This document shows positions 27,938 to 39,189 of a stretch of DNA of 64,000 nt, in pieces. The DNA is from Paracoccaceae bacterium (GTDB taxonomy: Bacteria > Pseudomonadota > Alphaproteobacteria > Rhodobacterales > Rhodobacteraceae): NCBI GenBank assembly GCA_024742405.1, contig JANSYP010000001.1:1240001-1304000 (forward strand). Reading direction: 5' to 3'. The notes beneath the pieces are model-generated. The model was not told the DNA's origin and made no database searches. It was given only the letters and a program-made list of their open reading frames with translations. Each line of letters opens with the position of its first letter. Within the stretch, counting starts at the first letter, position 1. Both the position numbers and the translations under genes were made by a program.

Positions 27938-29383
27938 ATGAATATCCAGGAATCAGCGATCTCACAGGAACCGACTTTTCGCCAATCGGTCGACCTGATG
28001 TTCAACCGGGCTGTGGCCCTCATGGATTTGCCGCCTGGCCTGGAAGAAAAGATACGCGTCTGCAACGCGACTTACACGGTGCGGTTCGGGGTGCGGCTTC
28101 GCGGTCAGATCACCACGTTCACCGGCTATCGCTCGGTCCATTCCGACCATATGGAGCCCGTCAAGGGCGGCATTCGCTTCGCGATGGCGGTCAACCAAGA
28201 CGAGGTCGAGGCGCTCGCCGCGCTGATGACCTACAAATGCGCACTGGTGGAGACGCCCTTTGGCGGGTCCAAGGGCGGGTTGAGGATCGATCCGCGGGAA
28301 TATGATGAACATGAGCTGGAGCTGATTACCAGGCGGTTCGCCTATGAGCTCATCAAGCGCGACATGATCAACCCGGCCCAGAATGTCCCGGCGCCGGATA
28401 TGGGCACCTCCGAACGGGAGATGGCCTGGATGGCCGACCAGTATGCCCGCATGAATACCACGGACATCAACTCGCGGGCCTGCGTGACCGGCAAGCCTCT
28501 GAATTCCGGGGGAATATCCGGACGGGTCGAAGCGACGGGACGCGGTGTGCAATACGCCCTGCGAGAGTTTTTCCGCCATCCCGAAGATGTCGCAAAGTCC
28601 GGCCTGGAAGGCTCGCTGGAGGGCAAGCGGGTCGTCGTCCAGGGACTCGGCAATGTGGGCTTTCACGCGGCAAAGTTTTTGAGCGAGGAAGACGGCGCCA
28701 TCATTACCGGCATCGTGGAACGCGACGGCGGACTATGGCGCGACGAGGGGCTCGATATCGACGGTGTCCATGACTGGATCAGTCGACATGGCGGGGTCGC
28801 AGGCTACCCCGAAGGCACCCATGTCGCAGACGGCAACCTTCTGATGGAAGAGCCCTGCGATATCCTGATCCCGGCGGCGGTCGAGGGCGTGATCAACCTG
28901 GCCAACGCAGAGAACATCAAGGCCCGCCTGATCATCGAAGCTGCGAACGGCCCGGTCACCTACGGCGCTGACGAGATCCTGCGCAACAAGGGCGTGGTGA
29001 TCATCCCCGACATGTACGCCAACGCCGGCGGTGTGACGGTCAGCTACTTCGAGTGGGTCAAGAACCTATCCCACATTCGATTCGGCCGGATGCAGCGGCG
29101 CCAGGAAGAGGCGCGCCACCAGCTGGTGGTCGATGAGCTTGAACGCTTGGTCACTGTGACCAACAGCGGCCTGACGCTGTCGCCGGGCTTCAAGGACAAA
29201 TACCTGCGCGGCGCCGATGAGCTGGAACTTGTGCGCTCGGGCCTCGATGACACGATGCGCATCGCCTACCAGTCGATGCGGGAAAAGTGGCACAGCCGCG
29301 AAGAGGTACAGGATCTGCGTGTGGCGGCCTACCTCGTTGCCATCGAGCGGGTGGCTGCGAGCTACCGCGCAAAGGGGCTCTGA
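27938..29383 (+). CDS. Glu/Leu/Phe/Val dehydrogenase
   Basis: A 481-residue amino-acid dehydrogenase of the GDH superfamily, most likely glutamate dehydrogenase. Active-site lysines are visible at Lys76 (EPVKGGIRF), Lys100 and Lys112 (GGSKGGLR); the C-terminal Rossmann domain starts with VVVQGLGNVGFHAAKFL (about 232-248), and PDMYANAGGVTVSYFEW is the typical substrate-pocket segment. The length and N-terminus fit the NAD-type branch more than E. coli GdhA. Ribosome site GGGAGG. Followed by a hairpin, so probably a single-gene unit. Confidence 0.92.
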   Translation: MNIQESAISQEPTFRQSVDLMFNRAVALMDLPPGLEEKIRVCNATYTVRFGVRLRGQITTFTGYRSVHSDHMEPVKGGIRFAMAVNQDEVEALAALMTYKCALVETPFGGSKGGLRIDPREYDEHELELITRRFAYELIKRDMINPAQNVPAPDMGTSEREMAWMADQYARMNTTDINSRACVTGKPLNSGGISGRVEATGRGVQYALREFFRHPEDVAKSGLEGSLEGKRVVVQGLGNVGFHAAKFLSEEDGAIITGIVERDGGLWRDEGLDIDGVHDWISRHGGVAGYPEGTHVADGNLLMEEPCDILIPAAVEGVINLANAENIKARLIIEAANGPVTYGADEILRNKGVVIIPDMYANAGGVTVSYFEWVKNLSHIRFGRMQRRQEEARHQLVVDELERLVTVTNSGLTLSPGFKDKYLRGADELELVRSGLDDTMRIAYQSMREKWHSREEVQDLRVAAYLVAIERVAASYRAKGL

Positions 29384-29407
29384 ACCACAGACAGGTCCTG
29401 CCTGCCG

Positions 29408-29433
29408 CCGACCCGGAAGCGATGCCGGGTCGG
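29408..29433 (+). terminator. Hairpin after the glutamate dehydrogenase gene
   Basis: CCGACCCGG (29408-29416) and CCGGGTCGG (29425-29433) form a perfect 9-base stem with an 8-base loop, 24 bases after the stop codon. There is no T-run, so it may protect the 3' end or act with Rho instead of being a classical terminator. The remaining bases to dnaG (to 29641) show no gene. Confidence 0.45.
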
Positions 29434-29641
29434 TGCGGGTGCGCGGGCGCCGTCCGGTCGGGAACGTTCCTTACCCCGCCTGTGGGTCCACACTGCGCAG
29501 CAGCGGGTGTGGGCGGGTGACGCAATTTCAGTGCTGTTGCGGACCAATCCCTCGGCCTGTCACTCCCCGCCAACAGGTTTGCGGTACGTCCCGCGTCACG
29601 TGGCGCTGGACAGCCGCGGCTACGCGGCCAATATCGTCGGC

Positions 29642-31573
29642 ATGAGCCTGCCTGACAGATTCCTAGAAGAGCTCCGCGCGCGGATCTCTATTGCCGATGT
29701 GGTCGGTCGCAAGGTGGTCTGGGACAGCCGGAAATCGAACCCGGCGAAAGGTGACATGTGGGCCCCGTGCCCCTTCCATCAGGAAAAGACCGCAAGCTTC
29801 CACGTCGACGACAAGAAGGGGTTTTACCACTGTTTCGGCTGCCAGGCCTCGGGCGATGCGATCAGCTTTCTGCGCGAGACCGAGAATATCGGCTTTATGG
29901 ATGCCGTGGAGCTGCTCGCCCGCGATGCGGGAATGGAAATGCCGGCGCGTGATCCCGCCGCACAAGCCCGGGCCGAAGCAGGCGCGCGGCTCACCGACGT
30001 CGTCGAAATGGCAGTGCAGTATTACCGGCTACGGCTCAACAGCGGTGCGGGGACCGCGGCGCGCGCCTATCTTGAACATAAGCGCGGGCTGGGTGCCGAA
30101 GCCCAGGAGCGGTGGGAGATCGGCTTTGCGCCCGAAGGCTGGCAAGGGCTCTGGGATCATCTGCGCGGCAAGGACGTGCCGGCCGAACTGATTGTCGAGG
30201 CGGGGCTCGCCAAACCGTCGTCCAAAGGAGGCAGCCCCTATGACGTGTTTCGCAACCGGATCATGTTCCCGATCCGCGATGCGCGGGGGCGCGCCATCGC
30301 CTTTGGCGGCCGCACGATGGACCCCGGTGACAACGCGAAATATCTGAACTCGCCCGAGACGCCGCTCTTCGACAAGGGACGCTCGCTTTTCAATCACGGG
30401 CCGGCCCGGACAGCCGCCGGCAAGGATGCGCCGCTGATCCTGGCCGAGGGTTATATGGATGTGATCGCGCTCGTCGAAGCCGGGTTTGCGGGCGCCGTCG
30501 CACCGCTTGGCACGGCCGTGACCGAGCATCAGCTGGCCTTATTGTGGCGGATCGCGCCGGAGCCGGTCATCGCGCTCGACGGCGACAGCGCCGGGATGCG
30601 CGCGGCAATGAGGATGATCGACCTCGCGTTGCCCCGGCTGGAGTCGGGGCGCAGCCTTCGCTTTTGCCTGCTGCCCCAAGGGCAGGACCCCGACGATCTG
30701 TTGCGCGCCAAAGGGGCAAAATCGATGGCTGATTTGCTGGCCGAGGCCCAGCCGATGTCGGCCCTGCTGTGGCAGCGCGAAACCGAGGGCAAAAGCTTTG
30801 ACAGTCCGGAGCGTCGGGCCGGGCTCGATCGGCGTTTGCGCACGCTTCTGGGCACGATCCCCGACGCGGACGTCCGCAACCATTACGGCGCCGAGTTCAA
30901 GCGCCTGCGCGGCACGCTCTTTGGAACCGGGCCTGTGCGCCGCGGCGCTTGGAGCAAGCAGGCTCCGCCCGCCGGTCCGACGGTGTCGATGCGCCGGTCG
31001 CTTTTGGCCGCGCAGGATGCAGGGTCTCAGGTCCGCGAGGCCTTTGTCATGGCGTTGCTCCTGCGCCATCCGGCCCTGATTGCGGAGCATGCCGAGGCGC
31101 TGGAGCGGAGCCCTCCGCTCGATCCCGATTGTGCCAGCCTTGCCACAGCACTGTTGGGCGCCGCAGACAGTGATCGGGACAGTCTGCGCGTGCAGATCGA
31201 GGCAGAGCTTGGGCCCGCGCTTCTTGAAAGGGTTGCGGGGACTGCCCATGTGCGATTGGCAATTGACGTGCATGTTGGCGCGGATGAAGACCGTGCCAGG
31301 GCATGCCTTGCGGAGGAATTCGCCAAGCTGGAAGGGGAGCGCGGCTTGCGTAACGAAGTGGCCGAGGTTGAAGCGGACCCCGATCCTGAACATGGCGAAC
31401 AGACCAAATGGCGGATCGCCCAGGCGGCCCGGGCGCGTGACGATGCCGTACGCGCCTTGGCCGAAGACAGCACCGAATATGTCACAGGACCGAATGGCGC
31501 GCAGCTGGACAAGTCGGAGCGCGACGCGCTGCATCAATTGCTGGGCCGAATTTCCAACAGGTCCGAGAAATGA
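29642..31573 (+). CDS. dnaG: DNA primase
   Basis: A 643-residue DnaG that makes RNA primers for replication. The N-terminal zinc ribbon is visible as Cys43-x2-His46 and Cys64-x2-Cys67 (CPFH...HCFGC); the TOPRIM core shows LILAEGYMDVIAL and IALDGDSAGMRAA with the metal-binding Glu and Asp residues; a C-terminal DnaB-interaction region follows. The start at 29642 (MSLPDRFLEELRARI) matches the family; the open frame upstream to 29507 is not conserved. It is followed by rpoD, as in the macromolecular-synthesis arrangement, but without rpsU. Confidence 0.96.
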   Translation: MSLPDRFLEELRARISIADVVGRKVVWDSRKSNPAKGDMWAPCPFHQEKTASFHVDDKKGFYHCFGCQASGDAISFLRETENIGFMDAVELLARDAGMEMPARDPAAQARAEAGARLTDVVEMAVQYYRLRLNSGAGTAARAYLEHKRGLGAEAQERWEIGFAPEGWQGLWDHLRGKDVPAELIVEAGLAKPSSKGGSPYDVFRNRIMFPIRDARGRAIAFGGRTMDPGDNAKYLNSPETPLFDKGRSLFNHGPARTAAGKDAPLILAEGYMDVIALVEAGFAGAVAPLGTAVTEHQLALLWRIAPEPVIALDGDSAGMRAAMRMIDLALPRLESGRSLRFCLLPQGQDPDDLLRAKGAKSMADLLAEAQPMSALLWQRETEGKSFDSPERRAGLDRRLRTLLGTIPDADVRNHYGAEFKRLRGTLFGTGPVRRGAWSKQAPPAGPTVSMRRSLLAAQDAGSQVREAFVMALLLRHPALIAEHAEALERSPPLDPDCASLATALLGAADSDRDSLRVQIEAELGPALLERVAGTAHVRLAIDVHVGADEDRARACLAEEFAKLEGERGLRNEVAEVEADPDPEHGEQTKWRIAQAARARDDAVRALAEDSTEYVTGPNGAQLDKSERDALHQLLGRISNRSEK

Positions 31574-31588
31574 ACCTGCTTTTGCTAT

Positions 31589-31656
31589 TTAACCAAGAAA
31601 TGGTCAGGTTTACAGGCTAGACCTTCCCGACGAATCGCGATTCGCACGCGATTCGC
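31589..31656 (+). promoter_or_regulatory. GANTC cluster and palindrome upstream of rpoD
   Basis: Between dnaG and rpoD, CGAATCGCGATTCG (31631-31644) is a perfect 14-base palindrome, and GCGATTCGC is repeated directly at 31637-31645 and 31648-31656. Together they hold three GANTC sites (31632, 31639, 31650), the target of the alphaproteobacterial cell-cycle methylase CcrM. TTAACCA at 31589-31595 resembles a CtrA half-site. A control role is inferred. Confidence 0.55.
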
Positions 31657-31694
31657 CATGCCGACCGCGACACACGCCCCATAAGGAGCACTTC

Positions 31695-33683
<1,989 letters not shown>

Positions 33684-33864
33684 CAGCACGGACAAGGTTG
33701 GGTTGACGGCGCTGCTCTGACACAGCGGCGAGAGCCGTTCGCGGGTCGCCGCGAACGAGGGGCCGTGACGGGCGAGCAACCTTGCGTGAGGGAAGTCGCT
33801 GCAACGGTTGCTGGTCCTTCCGGTCCCTGCGATGATTGTGCCAGACAAATCAGGAGTGTGCGCC

Positions 33865-34296
33865 ATGCGGGCCAGTATCTTTGCGGTGTCCATCGTTGCC
33901 ATGGCGCTTGTCGGGTGCGACCAGACCGGCAACCCGAACCGTGACAACGCGGTCTTCCGGGCATCGAACGGGTTTCTGGTGCATCCCATCGGGGATGGGC
34001 GGTTCGAGGTCATTCCCCGCGGCAATTCCAGCTCCAAAGGGTTCTTCTGCGCCGCCGGTGACTATGCCCAGCGGCGGCTCGGCGAGCCGCCAAGTGCGCG
34101 TGTCGTGCTCACGTCGCCTATCGGCCCGGCGATCAACAATCCCGGGGGGAACAGTGCGAAATTTACCGTTGCCCCGCCGGGCAGCGGCAGAAGTTCGGGG
34201 ATTTTCGTGAATACGCGCCGTGCCGGAGAAAGCCTTTCGATCGGTCATGCCCGCACGCTGTGCAATCGCGATTTCCCCGGCTTCAACCCAAACTGA
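33865..34296 (+). CDS. Small predicted lipoprotein
   Basis: A 143-residue exported protein with a lipobox (ALVGC, lipid-anchor Cys18) after a short hydrophobic signal. The mature part has two more cysteines (FFCAAGD and TLCNRDF) that could form a disulfide, and no recognisable domain. Ribosome site CAGGAG at good distance from the ATG at 33865. It is 181 bases downstream of rpoD and probably transcribed separately; a hairpin follows. Homologues seem limited to Rhodobacterales; function unknown. Confidence 0.75.
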   Translation: MRASIFAVSIVAMALVGCDQTGNPNRDNAVFRASNGFLVHPIGDGRFEVIPRGNSSSKGFFCAAGDYAQRRLGEPPSARVVLTSPIGPAINNPGGNSAKFTVAPPGSGRSSGIFVNTRRAGESLSIGHARTLCNRDFPGFNPN

Positions 34297-34305
34297 TCCG
34301 GTCCC

Positions 34306-34325
34306 GCGGCCGGGTTACCGGCCGC
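34306..34325 (+). terminator. GC-rich hairpin after the lipoprotein gene
   Basis: GCGGCCGG and CCGGCCGC pair perfectly around GTTA, 10 bases after the stop codon. No T-run follows, so intrinsic termination is uncertain. The rest of the gap to nrdR (to 34551) contains no gene that I can see. Confidence 0.45.
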
Positions 34326-34551
34326 CGAGACGGGTATTGCTGCTCCCGCGCAACGCCGATCTCCTCAGCGCGCAGTTGTTACCGCGCTGTCGGGTTTGAG
34401 TGTGCGCCATAGCTATGGCGGCCAAGACTGCTACATGCGCGCCACAATGGCCGTGGGCCGTATTTCGTATCTGCAAATCGAAGCTACCCAACTTGTTGGC
34501 GGCTCCCTATAGTGACGGTGTCGCCCCACCGCCTGTCACCGAGGAGAGGCC

Positions 34552-35022
34552 ATGCGCTGTCCGTTTTGTGGAAATGTCGATACCCAGGTCAAGGACTCGC
34601 GCCCTGCCGAAGACCATGTCGCCATCCGGCGGCGCCGGCTCTGCCCCGAATGCGGCGGGCGCTTCACCACCTACGAACGGGTTCAGCTGCGCGATCTGGT
34701 CGTGATCAAGTCGAACGGGCGGCGCGAGGATTTCGACCGCGACAAGCTTGAACGCTCGATCCGGATCGCCTGCCAGAAACGTCCCATTGAACCCGAACGG
34801 ATGGACAAGATGATCTCCGGCATCGTCCGTCGGCTGGAGAGCACCGGGGAGCAGGACATCGCGTCAACGCTGATCGGCGAAATCGTGATGGAAACGCTCG
34901 CCCGTATCGACACGGTGGCCTATGTTCGGTTTGCAAGCGTTTACAAGAACTTCCAGGCGGCTGATGATTTCGACCGTTTCGTGTCGGAGCTTCGCCCAAA
35001 CTCGGTAACCTCGGAAAAGTGA
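34552..35022 (+). CDS. nrdR: Transcriptional repressor NrdR
   Basis: A 156-residue zinc-ribbon/ATP-cone repressor of ribonucleotide reductase genes. The zinc ligands are Cys3, Cys6, Cys31 and Cys34 (MRCPFCG...LCPECGG), followed by FTTYERV; the ATP-cone domain spans about 47-140. Strong ribosome site GAGGAG. First gene of the nrdR-ribD-ribE-ribB-ribH-nusB run; its stop overlaps the GTG start of ribD. I did not find a clear NrdR box in front of it. Confidence 0.96.
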   Translation: MRCPFCGNVDTQVKDSRPAEDHVAIRRRRLCPECGGRFTTYERVQLRDLVVIKSNGRREDFDRDKLERSIRIACQKRPIEPERMDKMISGIVRRLESTGEQDIASTLIGEIVMETLARIDTVAYVRFASVYKNFQAADDFDRFVSELRPNSVTSEK

Positions 35023-36134
35023 GCCTTCCCGGCACTGCCCAAGCCGACAGTGCCGCCATGGCGCACGCCCTGGCGCTTGGACGGCGCGTGCAGGGGCAGT
35101 GCTGGCCCAATCCCGCGGTTGGGTGTGTGCTCACGCGTGAGGGGCGCGTGGTTGGTCGGGGATGGACACAGCCTGGAGGACGCCCCCACGCCGAGACCGT
35201 CGCATTGGCGGAGGCGGGGGACTTGGCGCGAGGGGCGACGGCTTACGTGACGCTGGAGCCGTGTGCCCACCATGGACAGACACCGCCCTGTGCCGACGCG
35301 CTTATGGCGGCGGGTGTCGCGCGCGTCGTCGTGGCCCTGCGCGACCCGGATCCGCGCACCGATGGAGGCGGTATAGCGCGCCTGCGCGCCGCGGGCATCG
35401 ACGTGACCGAAGGCACTCTGGAAAAGGCCGCGGCACGGGACCATGCCGGTTTTCTCTCCCGGGTGCAGAAAGGCCGCCCGCGTCTGACGCTCAAGCTCGC
35501 GAGCAGCTTCGATGGCCGGATCGCCACCGGGTCGGGCGAAAGCCGCTGGATCACTGGCCCCGACGCCCGGCGCGAGGTCCATGCCGAACGCGCACGCCAT
35601 GATGCGGTGCTGGTGGGCGGCGGCACCGCGCGGGCGGATGATCCGACGCTGACCGTGCGCGGCTTGGGGCGCATCGCACAGCCGGTGCGGATCGTGGCCT
35701 CGCGCCGTTTGGACCTGCGGCCCGACGCGCGCCTGATGCGGACCGCCTCGGAAGGGCCGGTTTGGGCACTGCACGGGTCCGACGCCTCACCAGAGCGGAT
35801 CGGGGCGCTTGACGCGGCAGGGGTTCGGTGTCTGCTGGCGCCGCTGGGGCACGACCGCCATCTCGAGCCGGAGGGAATGCTGCAGGTCTTGGGTGCGGCC
35901 GGGTTGACTTCGGTCTTTTGCGAGGGCGGCGGGGCTTTTGCTGCCTCCTTGCTCCAGGCCGATCTGGTGGACGAGCTCGTCGGCTTCACCGCCGGGGTTG
36001 CCCTGGGCGCCGAAGGACGGCCTAGCCTCGGCCCGCTTGGCATTTCAGCGCTCGCCGATGCACCGCGCTTCGATCTGATTGACAGTCGCGCGGTCGGCGG
36101 TGACGTGCTGCACCGCTGGCAGCGCCGCGGCTGA
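35019..36134 (+). CDS. ribD: Bifunctional riboflavin deaminase/reductase
   Basis: A 371-residue enzyme for steps two and three of riboflavin synthesis. The N-terminal deaminase (about 8-145) has the zinc site in GGRPHAETV and [13 protein letters not shown]; the C-terminal reductase (about 150-365) starts with [17 protein letters not shown] and contains [15 protein letters not shown]. The start is a GTG overlapping the last bases of nrdR (four bases), so translation is probably coupled. The phosphatase for the following step is not in the window, as is usual. Confidence 0.95.
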   Translation: MSLPGTAQADSAAMAHALALGRRVQGQCWPNPAVGCVLTREGRVVGRGWTQPGGRPHAETVALAEAGDLARGATAYVTLEPCAHHGQTPPCADALMAAGVARVVVALRDPDPRTDGGGIARLRAAGIDVTEGTLEKAAARDHAGFLSRVQKGRPRLTLKLASSFDGRIATGSGESRWITGPDARREVHAERARHDAVLVGGGTARADDPTLTVRGLGRIAQPVRIVASRRLDLRPDARLMRTASEGPVWALHGSDASPERIGALDAAGVRCLLAPLGHDRHLEPEGMLQVLGAAGLTSVFCEGGGAFAASLLQADLVDELVGFTAGVALGAEGRPSLGPLGISALADAPRFDLIDSRAVGGDVLHRWQRRG

Positions 36135-36192
36135 CTTGTCATGACCTCGCGCCCGGCTATGGTGCCGCCCATCGCAGCAAGGAGCCTCTGAC

Positions 36193-36804
36193 ATGTTCAC
36201 CGGAATCGTGACCGATATCGGCACCGTGCGCCTGTTGCGACAGGAGGGCGACCTGCGCGTGCGCATCGGCACAACCTACGACCCTGCAGGGATCGAACTG
36301 GGCGCGTCGATTGCCTGCGACGGCGTCTGTCTGACGGTGATCGACCGCGGCCCCGGTGAGGCAGAGGGCGATATCGGCTGGTTCGATGTGCAGGCCTCGG
36401 CCGAGACGACAGGCGTGACCACACTGGGGACGTGGGCGCTTGGCAGCCAGGTCAATCTGGAGCGCGCGTTGCGTCTGGGCGACGAGCTTGGCGGGCATAT
36501 CGTGTCGGGCCATGTCGACGGACAGGCGGTGATCACCGCGATGACGGATGAGGGTGACAGCACACGCGTGACGCTGCGCGCGCCCGATGCCCTGGCGCGC
36601 TACATTGCGCCCAAAGGGTCCGTGGCGCTGAACGGCACGTCGCTCACGGTCAACGAGGTCGATGGGACGACGTTCGGGATCAATTTCATCCCCCACACGA
36701 AGGCGGTGACCAACTGGGGGCAGGCCGCCGTGGGCGACAAGGTCAATCTGGAGATCGACACGCTCGCCCGCTATGTCGCGCGGCTCCAGGACTGGAACAG
36801 CTGA
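36193..36804 (+). CDS. ribE: Riboflavin synthase alpha subunit
   Basis: A 203-residue trimeric enzyme that dismutates two lumazines into riboflavin. It consists of two homologous barrels: MFTGIV starts the first, and the second begins near residue 98 (GHIVSGHVDGQA). The motif ACDGVCLTV in barrel one and LNGTSLTVNEV in barrel two are the lumazine-binding sites. AAGGAG ribosome site, 58 bases after ribD. Called ribE or ribC depending on the organism. Confidence 0.94.
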   Translation: MFTGIVTDIGTVRLLRQEGDLRVRIGTTYDPAGIELGASIACDGVCLTVIDRGPGEAEGDIGWFDVQASAETTGVTTLGTWALGSQVNLERALRLGDELGGHIVSGHVDGQAVITAMTDEGDSTRVTLRAPDALARYIAPKGSVALNGTSLTVNEVDGTTFGINFIPHTKAVTNWGQAAVGDKVNLEIDTLARYVARLQDWNS

Positions 36805-37319
36805 TCGCAGCGCAGTCCGATCTCCAGACCCTCATCGGTCCGAGGAATCGTGGGCGGACGCCCATGTAAGAGGAACCCGATGCGGGACCATCACCTTTAC
36901 TCCGATGCGAACAGAGCGAGCCAGTGGCGAGGTGTCGAGGGACTGCTTGAGCGGACGGCCATTGCGCTGCCGGCGGCGGGGATTCCTGTCTCCGACTCGC
37001 AGCCGGCCCCGGACATGTTTTTAGCCACCATGCCGGATGGGACAAACCCATCCACCCGACACCCCAGAGCCAGACGTTGATCTGCTTTGTGGAAGAAATT
37101 TGCGTGACCGCCAGCGATGGAGAGGCCCGCAGGATCGGTCCAGTCGATGTCCGGCGGATGGACAGTTTCCACGACAAGGGGCACGCACAGTTGCGTGCTT
37201 GCGGCGGCGGATTTCGATGCGGTGATCGTGCAGACGGGCTGACACCGCCCATCATGCCCCGTCGCACCGTCGAGATAGCGCACCATGACCGCGACCGCGG
37301 CCCGGTTCAGCGGCGCATC
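36805..37319. other. Gap in the riboflavin operon, probably decayed DNA
   Basis: The spacing between ribE and ribB is about 1.27 kb, far more than between the other rib genes. In this first part a minus-strand frame (37364-36897) encodes an unrecognised 155-residue stretch; it follows directly from the decayed reductase described next and has no ribosome site, so I treat it as part of the same inactive segment. No FMN riboswitch elements were seen. Confidence 0.4.
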
Positions 37320-37790
37320 GCATCTGGCCGATCCGCGCGCTCTGGCTGGAATTAACTTCGGCATAGACGAACCGGGCGAACTGGCCCGGCGGACCGATCC
37401 AGACAGGACCGAGCACGGTGGTCGAGATTAGGCCACGCCGTTCGCCACATGCTCGGGCCGGACCAGCTGGCACAACCGCTCAGCGGCCCCGGACCCGTTA
37501 AGAAATGGGACCACGACCTAGTCGGGCCCCAGCATCGGGAGGCAGGTCGTTGCGGCATCTTCCACGGCCCAGGCCTTTACGGCGAAGCGCACCGTATCGA
37601 CGGGGCCGAAGTCCGCGGGATGGATGAGACTTTCCAGGGTTGAGCGACGACGGTGGCGGCTGCGCTCCTCTCCAGCGTCAGTCCGTCCCGGCGAAACGCA
37701 TCAAGATGCGCATCGCGGGCGATGGTCGCGACCTCATGGCCTGCGCGTGCCGCAATCCTCATTCCCGTGCCTGCCGCAGTGTTCCCAGTC
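37320..37790 (-). pseudogene. Decayed 2-dehydropantoate 2-reductase (ketopantoate reductase family)
   Basis: Reading the minus strand, pieces of one KPR/ApbA-family protein occur in order but in different frames: ARAGHEVATIARDAHLDAFR and DGLTLE (near 37786-37680); ADFGPVDTVRFAVKAWAVED (near 37590); VVVPFLNGSGAAERL and LVRPEHV; then GPPGQFARFVYAEVNSS (near 37380). The nucleotide-binding Gly-rich start is altered, a TAG interrupts at 37518-37520 and a TAA at 37428-37430, with at least two frameshifts. It is inserted antisense between ribE and ribB and cannot make a working enzyme. Confidence 0.8.
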
Positions 37791-38078
37791 TCAGACCACA
37801 CCCGTGGCGCGCGTGGGCATCGGACCGTCAAGGCGCGCGTGCCGAACGCTGGGCGGCGTGCAGTTTCCCACGGTGTTCGGGCAGCTTCCATGGGGGTCGC
37901 AAGGGCGATCTCCGACAATGTCGCATGGCCGCACGTGCCGGTCCTGCAGCACGTGATGCCCGTCGACATCCGGGTTCGCGGCACTGACTTGCCGCCGACG
38001 CGGCGGCATTCGATGACGATCCGGCTGGCCTTGCGCGCCCGACGGACTTACATGGCTCGCAACACTGATGGAGCGGCC

Positions 38079-39185
38079 ATGCCAGAGACAGCCCCAAACG
38101 AAGACCTCGACGCGATTTCCTCCATCGAGGAGATCATCGAGGATGCCCGCAATGGCCGGATGTTCGTGCTCGTCGATCACGAGCACCGCGAAAACGAGGG
38201 CGATCTGGTGATCCCCGCACAGATGGCTACGCCCGAGGCCATAAACTTCATGGCGACCCACGGACGAGGGCTGATCTGCCTGTCGCTGCCCGAGGACCGG
38301 ATCGATGCGCTCGGCCTGCCGCTGATGGCGTCGCAGAACTCCTCGCGGCATGAGACGGCCTTTACCATTTCGATCGAGGCGCGGGAGGGCGTGACCACCG
38401 GCATTTCGGCCCATGACCGGGCGCGCACGGTGGCCGTGGCCATCGACCCGTCCAAGACAGCGACCGATATCGCGACGCCGGGACACATCTTTCCGCTGCG
38501 CGCCCGCGATGGCGGGGTGTTGGTACGCGCGGGCCATACCGAGGCGGCGGTCGACATCTCGCGGCTGGCCGGGCTGAACCCATCCGGCGTGATCTGCGAG
38601 ATCATGAAGGATGACGGGACGATGGCGCGCTTGCCGGACCTGATCGCTTTCGCGCAGCTCCACAATATCAAGATCGGCACGATCAGCGACCTGATCGCCT
38701 ATCGCCGCCGCCACGACAATCTCGTGCGTCTGGGCAGCGAGCGTTCCATCACGTCGGAGTTCGGCGGCGACTGGACCATGCGGATCTATACCGACGAGAG
38801 CCATGGCGACGAGCATATTGCGCTGATCAAGGGCGATCTGTCCGGCGACGATCCGGTCCTGGTGCGGATGCATGCGCTCGATCCGATGCTCGACATTGTG
38901 GGGCTGGGCGAGGCCGGGCGCACCGGAGAGTTCGGCCGGGCCATGCAGATCATTGCCGATGAGGGCCGGGGCGTCGTCGTGCTGCTGCGCGACACGACGC
39001 TCAAGCTGATGTCCGAAGATGCCAGCCCGCAAACGCTCCGCCGTTATGGGCTGGGAGCTCAAATCCTGTCGACGTTGGGCCTGTCGCGACTGATCCTGCT
39101 GACGAACTCGCCCATGCCCAAGGTCGTGGGGCTCGATGCCTACGGCCTGACCATCGAGGGCACCCGCCCGATCGAGCTGGAGTGA
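38079..39185 (+). CDS. ribB: 3,4-dihydroxy-2-butanone-4-phosphate synthase with degenerate GTP cyclohydrolase II domain
   Basis: A 368-residue RibBA-like fusion. The N-terminal domain (about 12-205) is an intact DHBP synthase: DHEHRENEGDL for metal and substrate, and RAGHTEAAVD. The C-terminal domain (about 210-365) keeps the GCH II fold outline (VLVRMHALDP, YGLGAQIL, LLTNSP) but lacks the three zinc cysteines and the catalytic RQEGRGIGL region, so it is probably inactive. Start at 38079, chosen for GGAG 6-9 bases upstream; ATG 38052 is an alternative. Supplies the four-carbon unit to RibH, whose gene follows after 4 bases. Confidence 0.92.
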   Translation: MPETAPNEDLDAISSIEEIIEDARNGRMFVLVDHEHRENEGDLVIPAQMATPEAINFMATHGRGLICLSLPEDRIDALGLPLMASQNSSRHETAFTISIEAREGVTTGISAHDRARTVAVAIDPSKTATDIATPGHIFPLRARDGGVLVRAGHTEAAVDISRLAGLNPSGVICEIMKDDGTMARLPDLIAFAQLHNIKIGTISDLIAYRRRHDNLVRLGSERSITSEFGGDWTMRIYTDESHGDEHIALIKGDLSGDDPVLVRMHALDPMLDIVGLGEAGRTGEFGRAMQIIADEGRGVVVLLRDTTLKLMSEDASPQTLRRYGLGAQILSTLGLSRLILLTNSPMPKVVGLDAYGLTIEGTRPIELE

Positions 39186-39189
39186 TCCC

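Noticed and set aside
36805-38078. FMN riboswitch before ribB
   Set aside because: I looked for the conserved RFN element pieces and found none; the gap contains pseudogene sequence instead.
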